Positions 1 to 7,755 of a stretch of 19,634 bases of DNA are shown piece after piece (position 1 is the first letter of the stretch; every line of letters begins with the position of its first letter). Position numbers and translations under genes: made by a program. The stretch covers positions 1-19,634 of the forward strand of contig CANQMF010000014.1 of NCBI GenBank assembly GCA_947624915.1, read 5' to 3'. Under the pieces are notes generated by a model that searched no databases, was not told the origin of the DNA, and saw nothing but the letters and a program-made list of their open reading frames with translations. Origin of the DNA: an uncultured Bacilli bacterium. Lineage in GTDB: Bacteria; Bacillota_I; Bacilli_A; RF39; UBA660.

Positions 1-1164
1 GATGTTATTAAACGTCAAGCAGTACCAGATAATATAAAAAGTGCCTATGTAACGGGAGAAAATGGAATAGACTTTAATTCTATATCATCAGATACAAATG
101 GTAAAGGTGTATATATGATAGCTGATACGTCTAGTGATGAGTATCCAATCTATTATTATCGAGGTGATGTAGATAATAATAATGTCTTATTTGCCGATAT
201 TTGTTGGAAGATGGTAAGGACAACGGATACGGGTGGCATAAAATTAATTTTTAAGGGCCCTGCTACTGAGCAAGATGGTAAAATGATATGTGATAAAACC
301 GATGCACCAAATGTAGATTATAATCAGGGGAGTAATTCAATGGCCTATATTGGGTATAAGTATGGAACATTGTATAAGGAAATATCAGAAGCCCCCAGTA
401 GTGGAGTATTATTTGGAACATCTGCTAGTTATGACGAAACTAATGGTATATATACTTTAACTGATACAGCAAAATCACTAGATGACAATCATCATTATAC
501 TTGTAATAACGCAGAAGGAACCTGTGATATATTGAGATATTATTATAAAAAAGATTATTATATTGAATTACAAGCTGGTAAATTAGTAGGTGAAGCCATT
601 GAAGAGATGCTAGGTAACGAAAATAATTCAACTGTTAAAGATTATGTTGAAAATGATTGGTATGAAAATAACATGAAATCATATGCAGATTATTTAGAGG
701 ATACCGTATGGTGTAATGATCGTAGTATAAGTCAGGGATTTGAGGGAAGTGGTTGGAACCCCAATGGAGGTAAATTAGATACTAGCTTAGAGTTTGATGC
801 AAAGATTCGAATTAGAAAAGGAGTGCCTAGTTTAAAATGTCGTGAACAGGATTCTTTTACAGTAGAAAATAATCAATTAAAATATCCAATTGCTCTTTTA
901 TCTAGTGATGAAGTAATGTATGCAGGGGGACATCTCAGTGGGGAATCTACGTTTTATCTAAATTTTACTACCTGGCTTATGACACCACATGATGATATGC
1001 TTGTTATGTCATTACAGTCTAAGTATATATCTAGTTGGGCTCCTTATTTGTTGTTTGGCCTTTTTAAACTTCAAGTAAGGCCATCAGTTTCCCTAAAATC
1101 AGGTGTCTATTATAGTACTGGTATAGGAACAATAGAAGATCCTTATGTTATAGATACTAATTGA
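1..1164 (+). CDS. Partial (3' end) large repeat-domain surface protein
   Basis: The frame is open from base 1, so the gene starts outside the window; an internal Met at 115 is not a credible start because the repeat domain begins before it. The 387 visible residues are one copy of the ~400-residue domain repeated five times in the giant protein at 7756-15360: the AVPDN opening, YPIYYYRGDVDNNNVLFAD, CWKMVRTTDTGG, HHYTCNN, a Cys-terminated TVWCND, GWNPNGG, and a closing VRPSVSL...DPYVIDT. All six conserved Cys are present. It ends in TGA with no LPXTG or membrane segment. The C-terminal variable stretch is unusually hydrophobic, and the usual GVRPVISL reads QVRPSVSL. Role inferred: extracellular binding or adhesion protein, paralogue of the 7756 gene. 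Whether its unseen N terminus also carries a vWA domain is unknown. Confidence 0.9.
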   Translation, partial: DVIKRQAVPDNIKSAYVTGENGIDFNSISSDTNGKGVYMIADTSSDEYPIYYYRGDVDNNNVLFADICWKMVRTTDTGGIKLIFKGPATEQDGKMICDKTDAPNVDYNQGSNSMAYIGYKYGTLYKEISEAPSSGVLFGTSASYDETNGIYTLTDTAKSLDDNHHYTCNNAEGTCDILRYYYKKDYYIELQAGKLVGEAIEEMLGNENNSTVKDYVENDWYENNMKSYADYLEDTVWCNDRSISQGFEGSGWNPNGGKLDTSLEFDAKIRIRKGVPSLKCREQDSFTVENNQLKYPIALLSSDEVMYAGGHLSGESTFYLNFTTWLMTPHDDMLVMSLQSKYISSWAPYLLFGLFKLQVRPSVSLKSGVYYSTGIGTIEDPYVIDTN

Positions 1165-1192
1165 TAAAATGAGGATATAAGATTATTAATAT

Positions 1193-1215
1193 AAAAGGAA
1201 GAGATTCCTTTTTTT
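1193..1215 (+). terminator. Intrinsic terminator after the first repeat protein
   Basis: An 8-bp stem, AAAAGGAA (1193-1200) with TTCCTTTT (1205-1212), closes a GAGA loop and runs into a T tract ending at 1215. It lies 28 bases after the stop of the upstream gene and separates it from the lipoprotein gene. Confidence 0.8.
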
Positions 1216-1225
1216 GTTATCAATA

Positions 1226-1234
1226 TGATATAAT
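1226..1234 (+). promoter_or_regulatory. Extended -10 promoter for the lipoprotein gene
   Basis: TGATATAAT at 1226-1234 is a perfect TGnTATAAT extended -10 element, just after the upstream terminator and about 28 bases before the GTG start. No good -35 is visible at the matching distance, which extended -10 promoters tolerate. Confidence 0.6.
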
Positions 1235-1261
1235 TATAGTAGTTGTTAGAAGGAATGGTAC

Positions 1262-1915
1262 GTGGGAAAAAGAGTTATTTTATTTTTATTAATAATTTTT
1301 AATATTGCAGGATGTGGTAAAGAAGTACCTTCAATAGAAGAGTTAAATACGATTAATGATCAAATAATTAAATATTTTGAAACAACTGATCACGATTATC
1401 AAAATGTGAGTTTTAATTATGTAGACGAAGATAATAGACTGGTTATCGTTGGATTGTTGGATAATAGTAGAGAAAAACAAGAGGAGTTCAGGAACAAAGT
1501 TCTTGATTCACCTTATATCAAATTTGAGCAAAGTAAGGCATTAGAGTCTTCAAAAAATAGTCATTTAAAGGTAGATGATGATATAGATATGAAAATAATT
1601 ATTGATAGTAAAAGTTATAATATTGTACCAGAAAATAATGAAACTGTTTTATCTTTGATGCAGTTATTACCCCTTGAACTTAATATGAAAGAGTTAAATG
1701 GTAATGAAAAGTTTTATTATTTAAATACGACATTACCTACTAATTCTAGTGTTCCGACTAAGATAAATAAAGGAGATGTAATGCTTTATCAAGATAATTG
1801 TTTAGTTATTTTTTATAAGGATTTTAATACTGATTATGAGTATACAAAGATTGGTCATATTGCTGATTTGCCTGATTTAGGAAGTGATAATATTAAAGTT
1901 ACGTTTAGTAAATAA
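1262..1915 (+). CDS. Lipoprotein with C-terminal cyclophilin-like domain
   Basis: The 217-residue product opens with a basic n-region, a hydrophobic stretch (residues 5-16) and an IAGC lipobox, so Cys18 should be lipidated and the protein tethered outside the membrane. Residues ~20-105 are an unrecognised charged region. Residues ~108-217 resemble the cyclophilin-like fold family (Cyclophil_like2 type): LLPLELNMKELNGNEKFYYL, LPTNSS, INKGDVMLYQDNCLVIFYK and a closing YTKIGHI. The family is fold-related to cyclophilins, but prolyl-isomerase activity is not established. The start is GTG: AGAAGGA at 1248-1254 sits 7 bases before it, and the nearby ATG at 1255 is out of frame. The gene has its own extended -10 promoter and is followed after 33 bases by the sirtuin gene, so the two may be cotranscribed. 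Confidence 0.8.
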   Translation: MGKRVILFLLIIFNIAGCGKEVPSIEELNTINDQIIKYFETTDHDYQNVSFNYVDEDNRLVIVGLLDNSREKQEEFRNKVLDSPYIKFEQSKALESSKNSHLKVDDDIDMKIIIDSKSYNIVPENNETVLSLMQLLPLELNMKELNGNEKFYYLNTTLPTNSSVPTKINKGDVMLYQDNCLVIFYKDFNTDYEYTKIGHIADLPDLGSDNIKVTFSK

Positions 1916-1948
1916 TTAAATCATAAAATAGTGAATGGTGGTTATTAA

Positions 1949-2665
1949 ATGAATATTGATTTATTACAAGAAATGATTGATAAAAGCAATAATATAGTTT
2001 TTTTTGGTGGAGCAGGTGTTTCTACAGATAGTGGTTTAAAAGATTTTCGAAGTAAGGATGGAATGTATCAAATAAAAAGTGAATATCCGGCTGAAGAAAT
2101 GCTTAGTTCTACTATGTTTCATAAACATCCTGATATTTTTTATGAATATTATAAAAAACACTTTAATTGTTTGGATGCTGTTCCTAATATAACCCATAAT
2201 TATTTAAAGAAATTAGAAGATTGTGGTAAGTTAAAAGTTATTATAACGCAAAATATTGATGGATTGCATAGTAAAGCTGGTAGTCATAATGTATGTGAGT
2301 TACATGGAACAATCTATCACAATTATTGTTTGAATTGTGGTAAAGAGTATAAAGTGGAAAAGCTTTTTAAAAGTGATGGTATTCCTAAGTGTGAATGTGG
2401 AGGTATTATTAAACCTGATGTGGTATTGTATGGGGAAGCTCTCCCAGAAAAGGCTTTTATAGCTGCTCAGGATTATATATATAATGCTGATATGTTGATT
2501 GTAGCAGGGACTTCTTTGTTAGTAGAACCTGCTAGTAGCTTAGTTAATCTTTTTCATGGTAAATACTTAGTAATTATTAATAAGACACCTACACCTTATG
2601 ATTATAAAGCTAATTTAGTGATTCATGCTTCTTTAAAAGAAGTATTTAGTAAGTTAATGGTTTGA
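1949..2665 (+). CDS. Sir2-family NAD-dependent protein deacylase (sirtuin)
   Basis: 238 residues, usual for a bacterial CobB-type sirtuin. The Rossmann NAD site is GGAGVSTDSGLKDFR (residues 20-34), followed by TQNIDGLH (100-107), the catalytic His in ELHGT (His119), and GTSLLVEPAS near residue 188. A zinc module is formed by Cys127/Cys130 and Cys148/Cys150; the second pair is CxC rather than the common CxxC. Sirtuins remove acyl groups from lysines using NAD and act in the cytosol; the substrate here is unknown. The usual SGIPDFR reads SGLKDFR, a mild variation at the NAD loop. ATGGTGG at 1935-1941 lies 7 bases before the ATG. No macrodomain or lipoyl-carrier gene is adjacent, which argues against a class-M sirtuin. 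Confidence 0.9.
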   Translation: MNIDLLQEMIDKSNNIVFFGGAGVSTDSGLKDFRSKDGMYQIKSEYPAEEMLSSTMFHKHPDIFYEYYKKHFNCLDAVPNITHNYLKKLEDCGKLKVIITQNIDGLHSKAGSHNVCELHGTIYHNYCLNCGKEYKVEKLFKSDGIPKCECGGIIKPDVVLYGEALPEKAFIAAQDYIYNADMLIVAGTSLLVEPASSLVNLFHGKYLVIINKTPTPYDYKANLVIHASLKEVFSKLMV

Positions 2666-2685
2666 TATAATAAAGGAGTGATATA

Positions 2686-3750
2686 ATGGTAAAACCACAT
2701 AAATTAAATAAAGGTGATAAGATTGCTATTGTAAGTTTATCAAGAGGATTATTAGGTATGCCTTTTTGTAAACATGAGTTAGATTTAGGTATTGAAAGAC
2801 TTAAAAGTTTTGGTTTAGAACCGGTTATAATGCCTAATGCTTTAAAAGATATGGATTATTTAGCGCAGCATCCTGAGGCAAGAGCTGAGGATTTAAAACA
2901 AGCTTTTTTAGATGATAGTATTAAGGCTATTATGTCAGCTATTGGTGGTAATGACACTTATAAATTAATTCCCTATTTAATGGAAGATCCAGAATTTAGA
3001 GAAGCAGTAATAAAACATCCTAAGATTTTTACTGGCTTTTCGGATACGACTAATAATCATCTAATGCTAAATAAGTTAGGACTATCAACTTTTTATGGGC
3101 CTTGTTTAATGGTTGATATGGCTGAGTTAGATAAGGAGATGTTACCGTATACGAAGGAATATTTTGAAAAATATTTTAAAGAAGAGGAAAAATTTGAAAT
3201 AGTCTCTAGTCCCATCTGGTATAGCGATCGAAAAAGTTACGGTAGGGAAGAATTAGGTAAGCCCCGTGAAGTCCATGATGAAAAACATCATTATGAAGTA
3301 TTAAATGGTAGTGGTGTTGTTCATGGTAGATTATATGGTGGATGTATTGAATCTCTTTATAATGCTATGACAAGTCCTGAAGCGAAGATGATTTATGACA
3401 AATATGAAATATTTCCTACTGAAAAGGAGTGGCAAGATAAGATATTATTTATAGAAACATCAGATGGTATTCCAGATCCTGAAGAATTAAGAACAATGTT
3501 ATTGACTTTTAAGGAAAAACATATTTTTGATTTAGTTAAGGGCGTTATTGTTGGTAAACCACTTGATGAAAAATATTATGATGAGTATAAAGATATTTAT
3601 AGAGAAATATTTAAAGATATTAATACACCACTTTTATATAATGTTAATTTTGGACATTCTGTACCACGTACAATTATTCCTTATGATGCCATGACTACAG
3701 TTGATTATGATCAAAAGACAATTATAATTGATGAAAAAATCTTTAATTAA
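2686..3750 (+). CDS. S66-family serine peptidase (LD-carboxypeptidase / MccF-like)
   Basis: 354 residues, matching the S66 family, whose members cleave the L,D-peptide bond of muropeptides (LdcA) or inactivate microcin C-type acyl-adenylates (MccF). The N-terminal Rossmann-like half carries KGDKIAIVSLS, SAIGGND (84-90) and the nucleophile elbow GFSD with Ser119. The C-terminal half supplies Glu257 in FIETSD and His324 in NFGHSVPR, completing the Ser-Glu-His triad. The GGND form and the long insert around 170-205 look closer to MccF than to classical LdcA, so recycling of murein peptides and peptide-antibiotic immunity are both possible. AAAGGAG at 2672-2678, 7 bases before ATG, fixes the start. 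It sits 20 bases after the sirtuin gene, and its last 20 bases overlap the next gene. Confidence 0.9.
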   Translation: MVKPHKLNKGDKIAIVSLSRGLLGMPFCKHELDLGIERLKSFGLEPVIMPNALKDMDYLAQHPEARAEDLKQAFLDDSIKAIMSAIGGNDTYKLIPYLMEDPEFREAVIKHPKIFTGFSDTTNNHLMLNKLGLSTFYGPCLMVDMAELDKEMLPYTKEYFEKYFKEEEKFEIVSSPIWYSDRKSYGREELGKPREVHDEKHHYEVLNGSGVVHGRLYGGCIESLYNAMTSPEAKMIYDKYEIFPTEKEWQDKILFIETSDGIPDPEELRTMLLTFKEKHIFDLVKGVIVGKPLDEKYYDEYKDIYREIFKDINTPLLYNVNFGHSVPRTIIPYDAMTTVDYDQKTIIIDEKIFN

Positions 3751-4411
3751 TAAAAGATGGATAGACTTATTAGATATGAAGAAAATGTATCAGGAATATA
3801 TAAATGAAAAACCAAACTTTGACAGAACAACTATGCTTGGCATTATTGGTTTAATGGTAGTCATTGCTGGCATGTTTGGTTGGTTATATGAGTATATATT
3901 TTATTTCTTTAATGGTGGCATGAAACAATTTTATTGGCGTGGTGGTAATTTTTTACCTTGGATTAATATTTATGCTTATGGGGCTTTAGGAATTTATTTT
4001 TTAACTTTTCGTTATCGAAAGAAGCCATTGAAGGTATTTATACTAGGATTATTGATTTGTGGTCTTTTAGAGTTTTTATCTGGTTATGTAATGTATAATT
4101 TTTTTGATGGTTGGCGTTGTTGGGATTATAACAAAGAGATATGGAATTTTGGTAATATTGGTGGATTTGTCTGCCTAAGAAGTGTTACTTTCTTTGGCTT
4201 GTCAGGTTTACTATTAATCTACGGTGTTATGCCTTGTTTGTTTTGGTTGGCTAAAAGTCTTAATAAAAAAGTTTTTTTAACTATCAGTATAACTTTACTT
4301 ATTATTATTTTATTTGATGATATTTATAATTTAGTTTTGGCGCGTCTTTTAAATACACCGAGAGCATCTAATATATATAAAAGATTAGGCTTTCATTTTG
4401 TCAAATTTTAA
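3731..4411 (+). CDS. CmpB-like putative ABC-transporter permease family membrane protein
   Basis: About 226 residues with five or six hydrophobic segments (roughly 36-62, 77-95, 100-124, 143-172 and 181-204). The signature resembles the CmpB/putative permease family (PF06541 type): GWLYEY in the first helix, FLPWINIYAYGALG, LEFLSGYVMYNFF followed by RCWDY, and GGFVCLRSVTFFGLSG. The biochemical function of that family is not established; the permease name is inherited. The start is uncertain: TTG at 3728 and ATG at 3731 both lie within the end of the S66 gene with no Shine-Dalgarno, so translational coupling is likely. ATG at 3776 would give a shorter product that keeps all helices. The N terminus before the first helix is polar and probably cytosolic. 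Confidence 0.75.
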   Translation: MKKSLINKRWIDLLDMKKMYQEYINEKPNFDRTTMLGIIGLMVVIAGMFGWLYEYIFYFFNGGMKQFYWRGGNFLPWINIYAYGALGIYFLTFRYRKKPLKVFILGLLICGLLEFLSGYVMYNFFDGWRCWDYNKEIWNFGNIGGFVCLRSVTFFGLSGLLLIYGVMPCLFWLAKSLNKKVFLTISITLLIIILFDDIYNLVLARLLNTPRASNIYKRLGFHFVKF

Positions 4412-4527
4412 TAAATGAGTTAATAAAACACATTTCCACATTTATCTCACTGCTATTATTAGTTATACACATACATGTCTTGCGTGATACTTTCTAATTA
4501 GATAAAGCATTATTGGAGTGATTGTTT

Positions 4528-5631
4528 ATGAAGTATAGTGATATTTTAAAAAATAAAGTGGAGATTATGGCTATAGCTATGTTATTGATAATGTTCTGTC
4601 ATTCACCAATTATCATTGATAATGATATACTTTCTTTTATTCATAGTTATAGTTATATTGGTGTTGATATTTTTCTACTTTTGTCGGGAGCAGGATGCCT
4701 TTATTCTTATCGCAAAGGCAAATCTAAGAAACTTTTTATAAAAAAACGTATAATGCGGACTTTACCTTTTTATTTACCTATAACTATTGTTTTATGCTTT
4801 TTACTTTTAAAATTACGTTATATCGGAGTTGGTGAGTTTTGGGGTCAAGTAACATTAACTAATTTTTTCTTAGGATTAGGTAAATACCCTCGATGGTATT
4901 GGTATGTTCCTTCTTTATTAGTATTATATTTATTAACGCCTTTAATTGTTGACTTTCATGATAAATATAAAGATAAGATCAAAGTTGACTATGTTATTGC
5001 AGGGATAACCTTTTTAATTCTTTTGTTAGGTATTATTCCCAAAAATTGTTACTATTATTTGTTTATTGGTAGAATACCAATTTATCTTATAGGTTTATAT
5101 ATTGGTGATAAAGCTTATCATGATCAATACATGAAGAAAAGTCATATCTTTTTCTGTTTGTTTAGTATTTTGGTAGCAATTTTTCCACTTTTGACTCTCT
5201 TGTCTGTACCAATTTCACTTAAGTGGTATGGTCAGTTTATTATCTACTTTATTTTCATCTTTGTTACTTTGGGATTAGTAATTGGTTTTAGTATCTTTTT
5301 TAATTTTATTAGATTACATTTCCCCAAATTTAAATTTGCTATCTTACACTTTATTGGTGGTTTTACACTAGAGATATATACGATTCATGAAAGATTAATT
5401 ATAATTGGTGTTCTTGTATTAAATAAATTTCATGTTAATATTACTAAATATGATCTTACGTATAATATAATTATTATACTGATAACTATCTTTTTAGCAT
5501 ATATATGTAATAAACTGATTAAATGGCTTATGACCCCCAGTGAAAATGAGGAAAAGGAAGGCAGTATTAAATTTGAGAGAAAAAGTTCTAAAAGAAAGAA
5601 ATTGAAGAATGTTAATATTAATATTTTTTAA
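4528..5631 (+). CDS. Acyltransferase family 3 membrane protein
   Basis: 367 residues with about ten hydrophobic helices, as in the acyltransferase-3 (OafA/YrhL-like) family that O-acylates cell-surface glycans. His25 in the first helix (MFCHSP) is at the position of the family's essential His. It is followed by YIGVDIFLLLSG, a basic loop with KKRIMRTLPFY (~72-82) and, late in the protein, FTLEIYTIHE. The acceptor sugar or polymer cannot be told from the sequence; peptidoglycan, teichoic acid and capsule are possibilities. GGAG at 4515-4518 is 9 bases before ATG 4528, which is better than the TTG at 4522. The C-terminal ~30 residues are a highly charged Lys/Glu-rich tail, presumably cytosolic. 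No terminator is evident after the stop. Confidence 0.85.
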   Translation: MKYSDILKNKVEIMAIAMLLIMFCHSPIIIDNDILSFIHSYSYIGVDIFLLLSGAGCLYSYRKGKSKKLFIKKRIMRTLPFYLPITIVLCFLLLKLRYIGVGEFWGQVTLTNFFLGLGKYPRWYWYVPSLLVLYLLTPLIVDFHDKYKDKIKVDYVIAGITFLILLLGIIPKNCYYYLFIGRIPIYLIGLYIGDKAYHDQYMKKSHIFFCLFSILVAIFPLLTLLSVPISLKWYGQFIIYFIFIFVTLGLVIGFSIFFNFIRLHFPKFKFAILHFIGGFTLEIYTIHERLIIIGVLVLNKFHVNITKYDLTYNIIIILITIFLAYICNKLIKWLMTPSENEEKEGSIKFERKSSKRKKLKNVNINIF

Positions 5632-5660
5632 TTGACAATTTTAATAACGTTTTATACAAT
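5632..5660 (+). promoter_or_regulatory. Sigma-A-type promoter for trxB-trxA
   Basis: A perfect TTGACA (5632-5637), 17 bases, then TACAAT (5655-5660), begins right at the acyltransferase stop codon. The predicted transcript starts near 5667, giving an unusually long leader of about 195 nt before trxB. Confidence 0.75.
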
Positions 5661-5860
5661 TGAATTGAGTACAATAGAAAGTGCTTTGTAATTAAATATG
5701 TCTATAAGTTGATGATGCTTTAGCTATAGATTTGTGAAAATGATATTAAATGCAATTTTACTAAGTTTTTAGTTTATGAAAGATCATTGTTATTTACAAA
5801 TTGAAGGGCTACTGAAAATGAAAGAACGTATTATTGAATTGTTAAAGTGGGTGATATTTT
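5661..5860 (+). other. Long untranslated leader of trxB; no known riboswitch recognised
   Basis: About 200 bases between the promoter and trxB. I see no clear terminator hairpin and no riboswitch motif I recognise. It contains a possible 16-codon ORF (5818-5868; GAAGGG at 5803-5808, 9 bases before its ATG) whose stop overlaps the trxB start in another frame, which could couple translation. Confidence 0.35.
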
Positions 5861-6763
5861 ATGTATGATTTGATAATAATTGGAGCTGGCCCAGCTGGAC
5901 TTACTTGTGCTTTATATGCCTTAAGAGCTAATAAACATGTTTTAGTATTGGAAGCTAAGAGTTATGGGGGACAGATTATTAATGCTAGTAAGATTGAAAA
6001 TTACCCTGGTATTGAGGTAATATCAGGGATTGACTTTGCAACTAATTTATATAATCAAGTTAAAAAGTTAGGGGTTGAATTTAAGTACGAAACCGTAGTT
6101 AGAATTAATGAAGATAAAACTGTTATAACTGAAAAAGGTGAATATAAGGCTTTAGCAATTGTTATTGCGACTGGTGCGGCCAATCGTAAGTTGAATTTGC
6201 CAAATGAACAGATGTTTATAGGTAAGGGAGTATCATATTGTGCGACTTGTGATGGGCCTTTTTACAAAAATAAAGTTGTAGCGGTTAATGGAGGAGGAAA
6301 TACTGCTTTGGAAGATGCCTTGTATTTAGCTAATATAGCTAGTAAGGTATATTTAATACATCGTCGTGATGAGTTTAGGGGTGAAGATAATTACGTTAGG
6401 GAATTGAGAAAGCAGGAAAAGGTTGAATTTATACTAAATGCAAATGTGATATCGTTAAATGGTAATGATAAATTAGAAAGTATTACTATTAAAGATGAAC
6501 AAGATAGGATAAAAAATATTAAGGTGGAAGGTTTATTTATTGCGATTGGGCAGGAACCCAATAATCGTGCCTTTAGTAATATTGTGGATATTGATGATCA
6601 TGGTTACATTATATCTGATGATGGTGTTCATACTAAAACAGATGGTATATATGTAGCGGGTGATACACGGGTTAAAGGATTAAGACAGCTTACAACAGCT
6701 GTTAGTGATGGTAGTATAGCTGCTACTACAGCCATAAAAGAAATGAAAGGAAGAGTAAAATGA
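5861..6763 (+). CDS. trxB: Thioredoxin reductase (NADPH)
   Basis: 300 residues, normal length for low-molecular-weight TrxB, the FAD flavoenzyme that reduces thioredoxin with NADPH. Visible in order: N-terminal FAD-binding GAGPAGLT (8-15), the redox pair CATC (Cys127/Cys130), NADPH-domain GGGNTALEDAL (144-154) with HRRDEFR (167-173), and C-terminal GIYVAGDTR then RQLTTAVSDG. Some members of this fold use NADH or other donors, but HRRDEFR supports NADPH. The ribosome site is an unusual GGTGAT (5850-5855) 5 bases before the ATG, matching the downstream half of the extended Shine-Dalgarno consensus. It overlaps trxA by 4 bases (ATGA), so the pair is translationally coupled. Confidence 0.96.
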   Translation: MYDLIIIGAGPAGLTCALYALRANKHVLVLEAKSYGGQIINASKIENYPGIEVISGIDFATNLYNQVKKLGVEFKYETVVRINEDKTVITEKGEYKALAIVIATGAANRKLNLPNEQMFIGKGVSYCATCDGPFYKNKVVAVNGGGNTALEDALYLANIASKVYLIHRRDEFRGEDNYVRELRKQEKVEFILNANVISLNGNDKLESITIKDEQDRIKNIKVEGLFIAIGQEPNNRAFSNIVDIDDHGYIISDDGVHTKTDGIYVAGDTRVKGLRQLTTAVSDGSIAATTAIKEMKGRVK

Positions 6764-7065
6764 GTGTTATTGAAATAAAAGATAAGCAATTAGATAGTAT
6801 TATTAAACAAGATGGAAAAGTTGTTATTGATTGTTATGCTCCATGGTGTGGACCTTGCAAGATGTTAGCGCCTATTATGGATGAACTAGCTAATGAGTTT
6901 AAGGACATAAAATTTTATAAGATTAACATTGATGATAATGAAGATGTATCGATTAGATATAATGTTATGTCTATACCAACTATTTTGGTATTTGAAAATG
7001 GGGAATTAGTAAAACAAACAGTTGGTTTTAAAAGTAAAGATGAGTTAACGAACATAATTAAATAG
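6760..7065 (+). CDS. trxA: Thioredoxin
   Basis: 101 residues, a single compact thioredoxin domain with no signal peptide, so it is cytosolic. The active site is WCGPC (Trp29, Cys30, Cys33), followed by KMLAPIMDELA, the INIDDNE strand and the cis-Pro loop SIPTILVF with Pro72. A third Cys (Cys25) lies five residues before the active site where many thioredoxins have Phe, an otherwise tolerated substitution. Its partner reductase is encoded immediately upstream with a 4-bp overlap, making a self-contained disulfide-reducing operon. Expected substrates are ribonucleotide reductase and other cytosolic thiol enzymes. The exported Cys-rich proteins on either side would not meet it directly without a transmembrane relay, and none is seen here. 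Confidence 0.97.
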   Translation: MSVIEIKDKQLDSIIKQDGKVVIDCYAPWCGPCKMLAPIMDELANEFKDIKFYKINIDDNEDVSIRYNVMSIPTILVFENGELVKQTVGFKSKDELTNIIK

Positions 7066-7152
7066 GGGTTAGATGAATGTGGATAAGTAACCTAAGAAAT
7101 GCTAAATGTATTGGTGTTAACGTGTAATCATTAAACGAAGAGAGGTTTATGT

Positions 7153-7590
7153 ATGAATAATAAGAAGTTAGATATAAATAAAATATTATTGCCATCACTG
7201 TTAGTAATAATCATATTATTGTTATTACTTATCATAGTTGTTGTTTTTAAAGATAGAGATGATCTTAATTATATAAAGTCTAATAGTACAAGTAATAATG
7301 AAAATATTAATAGTATCCCAGATGATTACAACAATAGTGATTTGAATAATGATAATAACGATATAAATGATAGTTCTAGTGACTCTATTTCTAAACAAGA
7401 TGCCCTTAATGTTGCTCTAAAAGATATTAATGTTAAACAAGAAGATATTTATGATTTAGATATTGAATTAGACTATAAGTATGGACAGAATGTTTATGAG
7501 ATTGATTTTAATTATGGCCAATACGAATATGAGTATTATGTAAGTGTTAAAGATGGAAAAATAATTAAAGCGTTTAGAGAACGTGATTAA
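7153..7590 (+). CDS. Membrane-anchored PepSY-domain protein
   Basis: 145 residues. Residues 11-32 are one strongly hydrophobic helix. Residues ~34-78 are a low-complexity Asn/Asp/Ser linker, and residues ~79-143 form a PepSY domain (SKQDALNVALKDINV, a YEIDFNYGQYEYEYYV strand pair, ending VSVKDGKIIKA). PepSY domains in Gram-positives often act outside the membrane as inhibitors or modulators of proteases or as sensors; the partner here is unknown. Topology is probably N-in with the PepSY domain outside. GAGAGG (7140-7145) lies 7 bases before ATG 7153; the overlapping ATG at 7149 is out of frame. The gene lies 87 bases after trxA and may be on the same transcript, and it ends at a terminator. 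Confidence 0.8.
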   Translation: MNNKKLDINKILLPSLLVIIILLLLLIIVVVFKDRDDLNYIKSNSTSNNENINSIPDDYNNSDLNNDNNDINDSSSDSISKQDALNVALKDINVKQEDIYDLDIELDYKYGQNVYEIDFNYGQYEYEYYVSVKDGKIIKAFRERD

Positions 7591-7597
7591 ATATAAT

Positions 7598-7630
7598 GAA
7601 CAAGCTAACAAGTGTAATGCTTGTTTTTTA
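7598..7630 (+). terminator. Intrinsic terminator after the PepSY gene
   Basis: AACAAG at 7607-7612 pairs with CTTGTT at 7620-7625 around a 7-base loop, followed by a T run. A second AACAAGC copy (7599-7605) can pair with GCTTGTT (7619-7625) instead, giving two alternative stems ending at the same T tract. It isolates the giant gene's promoter. Confidence 0.7.
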
Positions 7631-7675
7631 ATATTTTAAAATAATAAAAGTTAAAATAAAAAGAATTATAATAGA

Positions 7676-7704
7676 TTTACATTGACGACAAAATTTGATA
7701 TAAT
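7676..7704 (+). promoter_or_regulatory. Promoter of the giant vWA/repeat gene
   Basis: TTTACA (7676-7681), 17 bases, TATAAT (7699-7704), with TGA directly before the -10 (7696-7698) forming an extended -10. This is the strongest promoter-like sequence in the window. The predicted start is near 7711, leaving a short leader before the Shine-Dalgarno ATGGAGG at 7742-7748. Confidence 0.8.
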
Positions 7705-7755
7705 TTTTATGTATAGAATAGAGGACATAAACTATAGTGATATGGAGGTATTATC

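Noticed and set aside
4412..4527. Promoter or terminator between the CmpB-like and acyltransferase genes
   Set aside because: TTGCGT at 4480-4485 has no acceptable -10 at the right spacing, and the ATAAATG/CATTTAT pairing has a long loop and no T tract.
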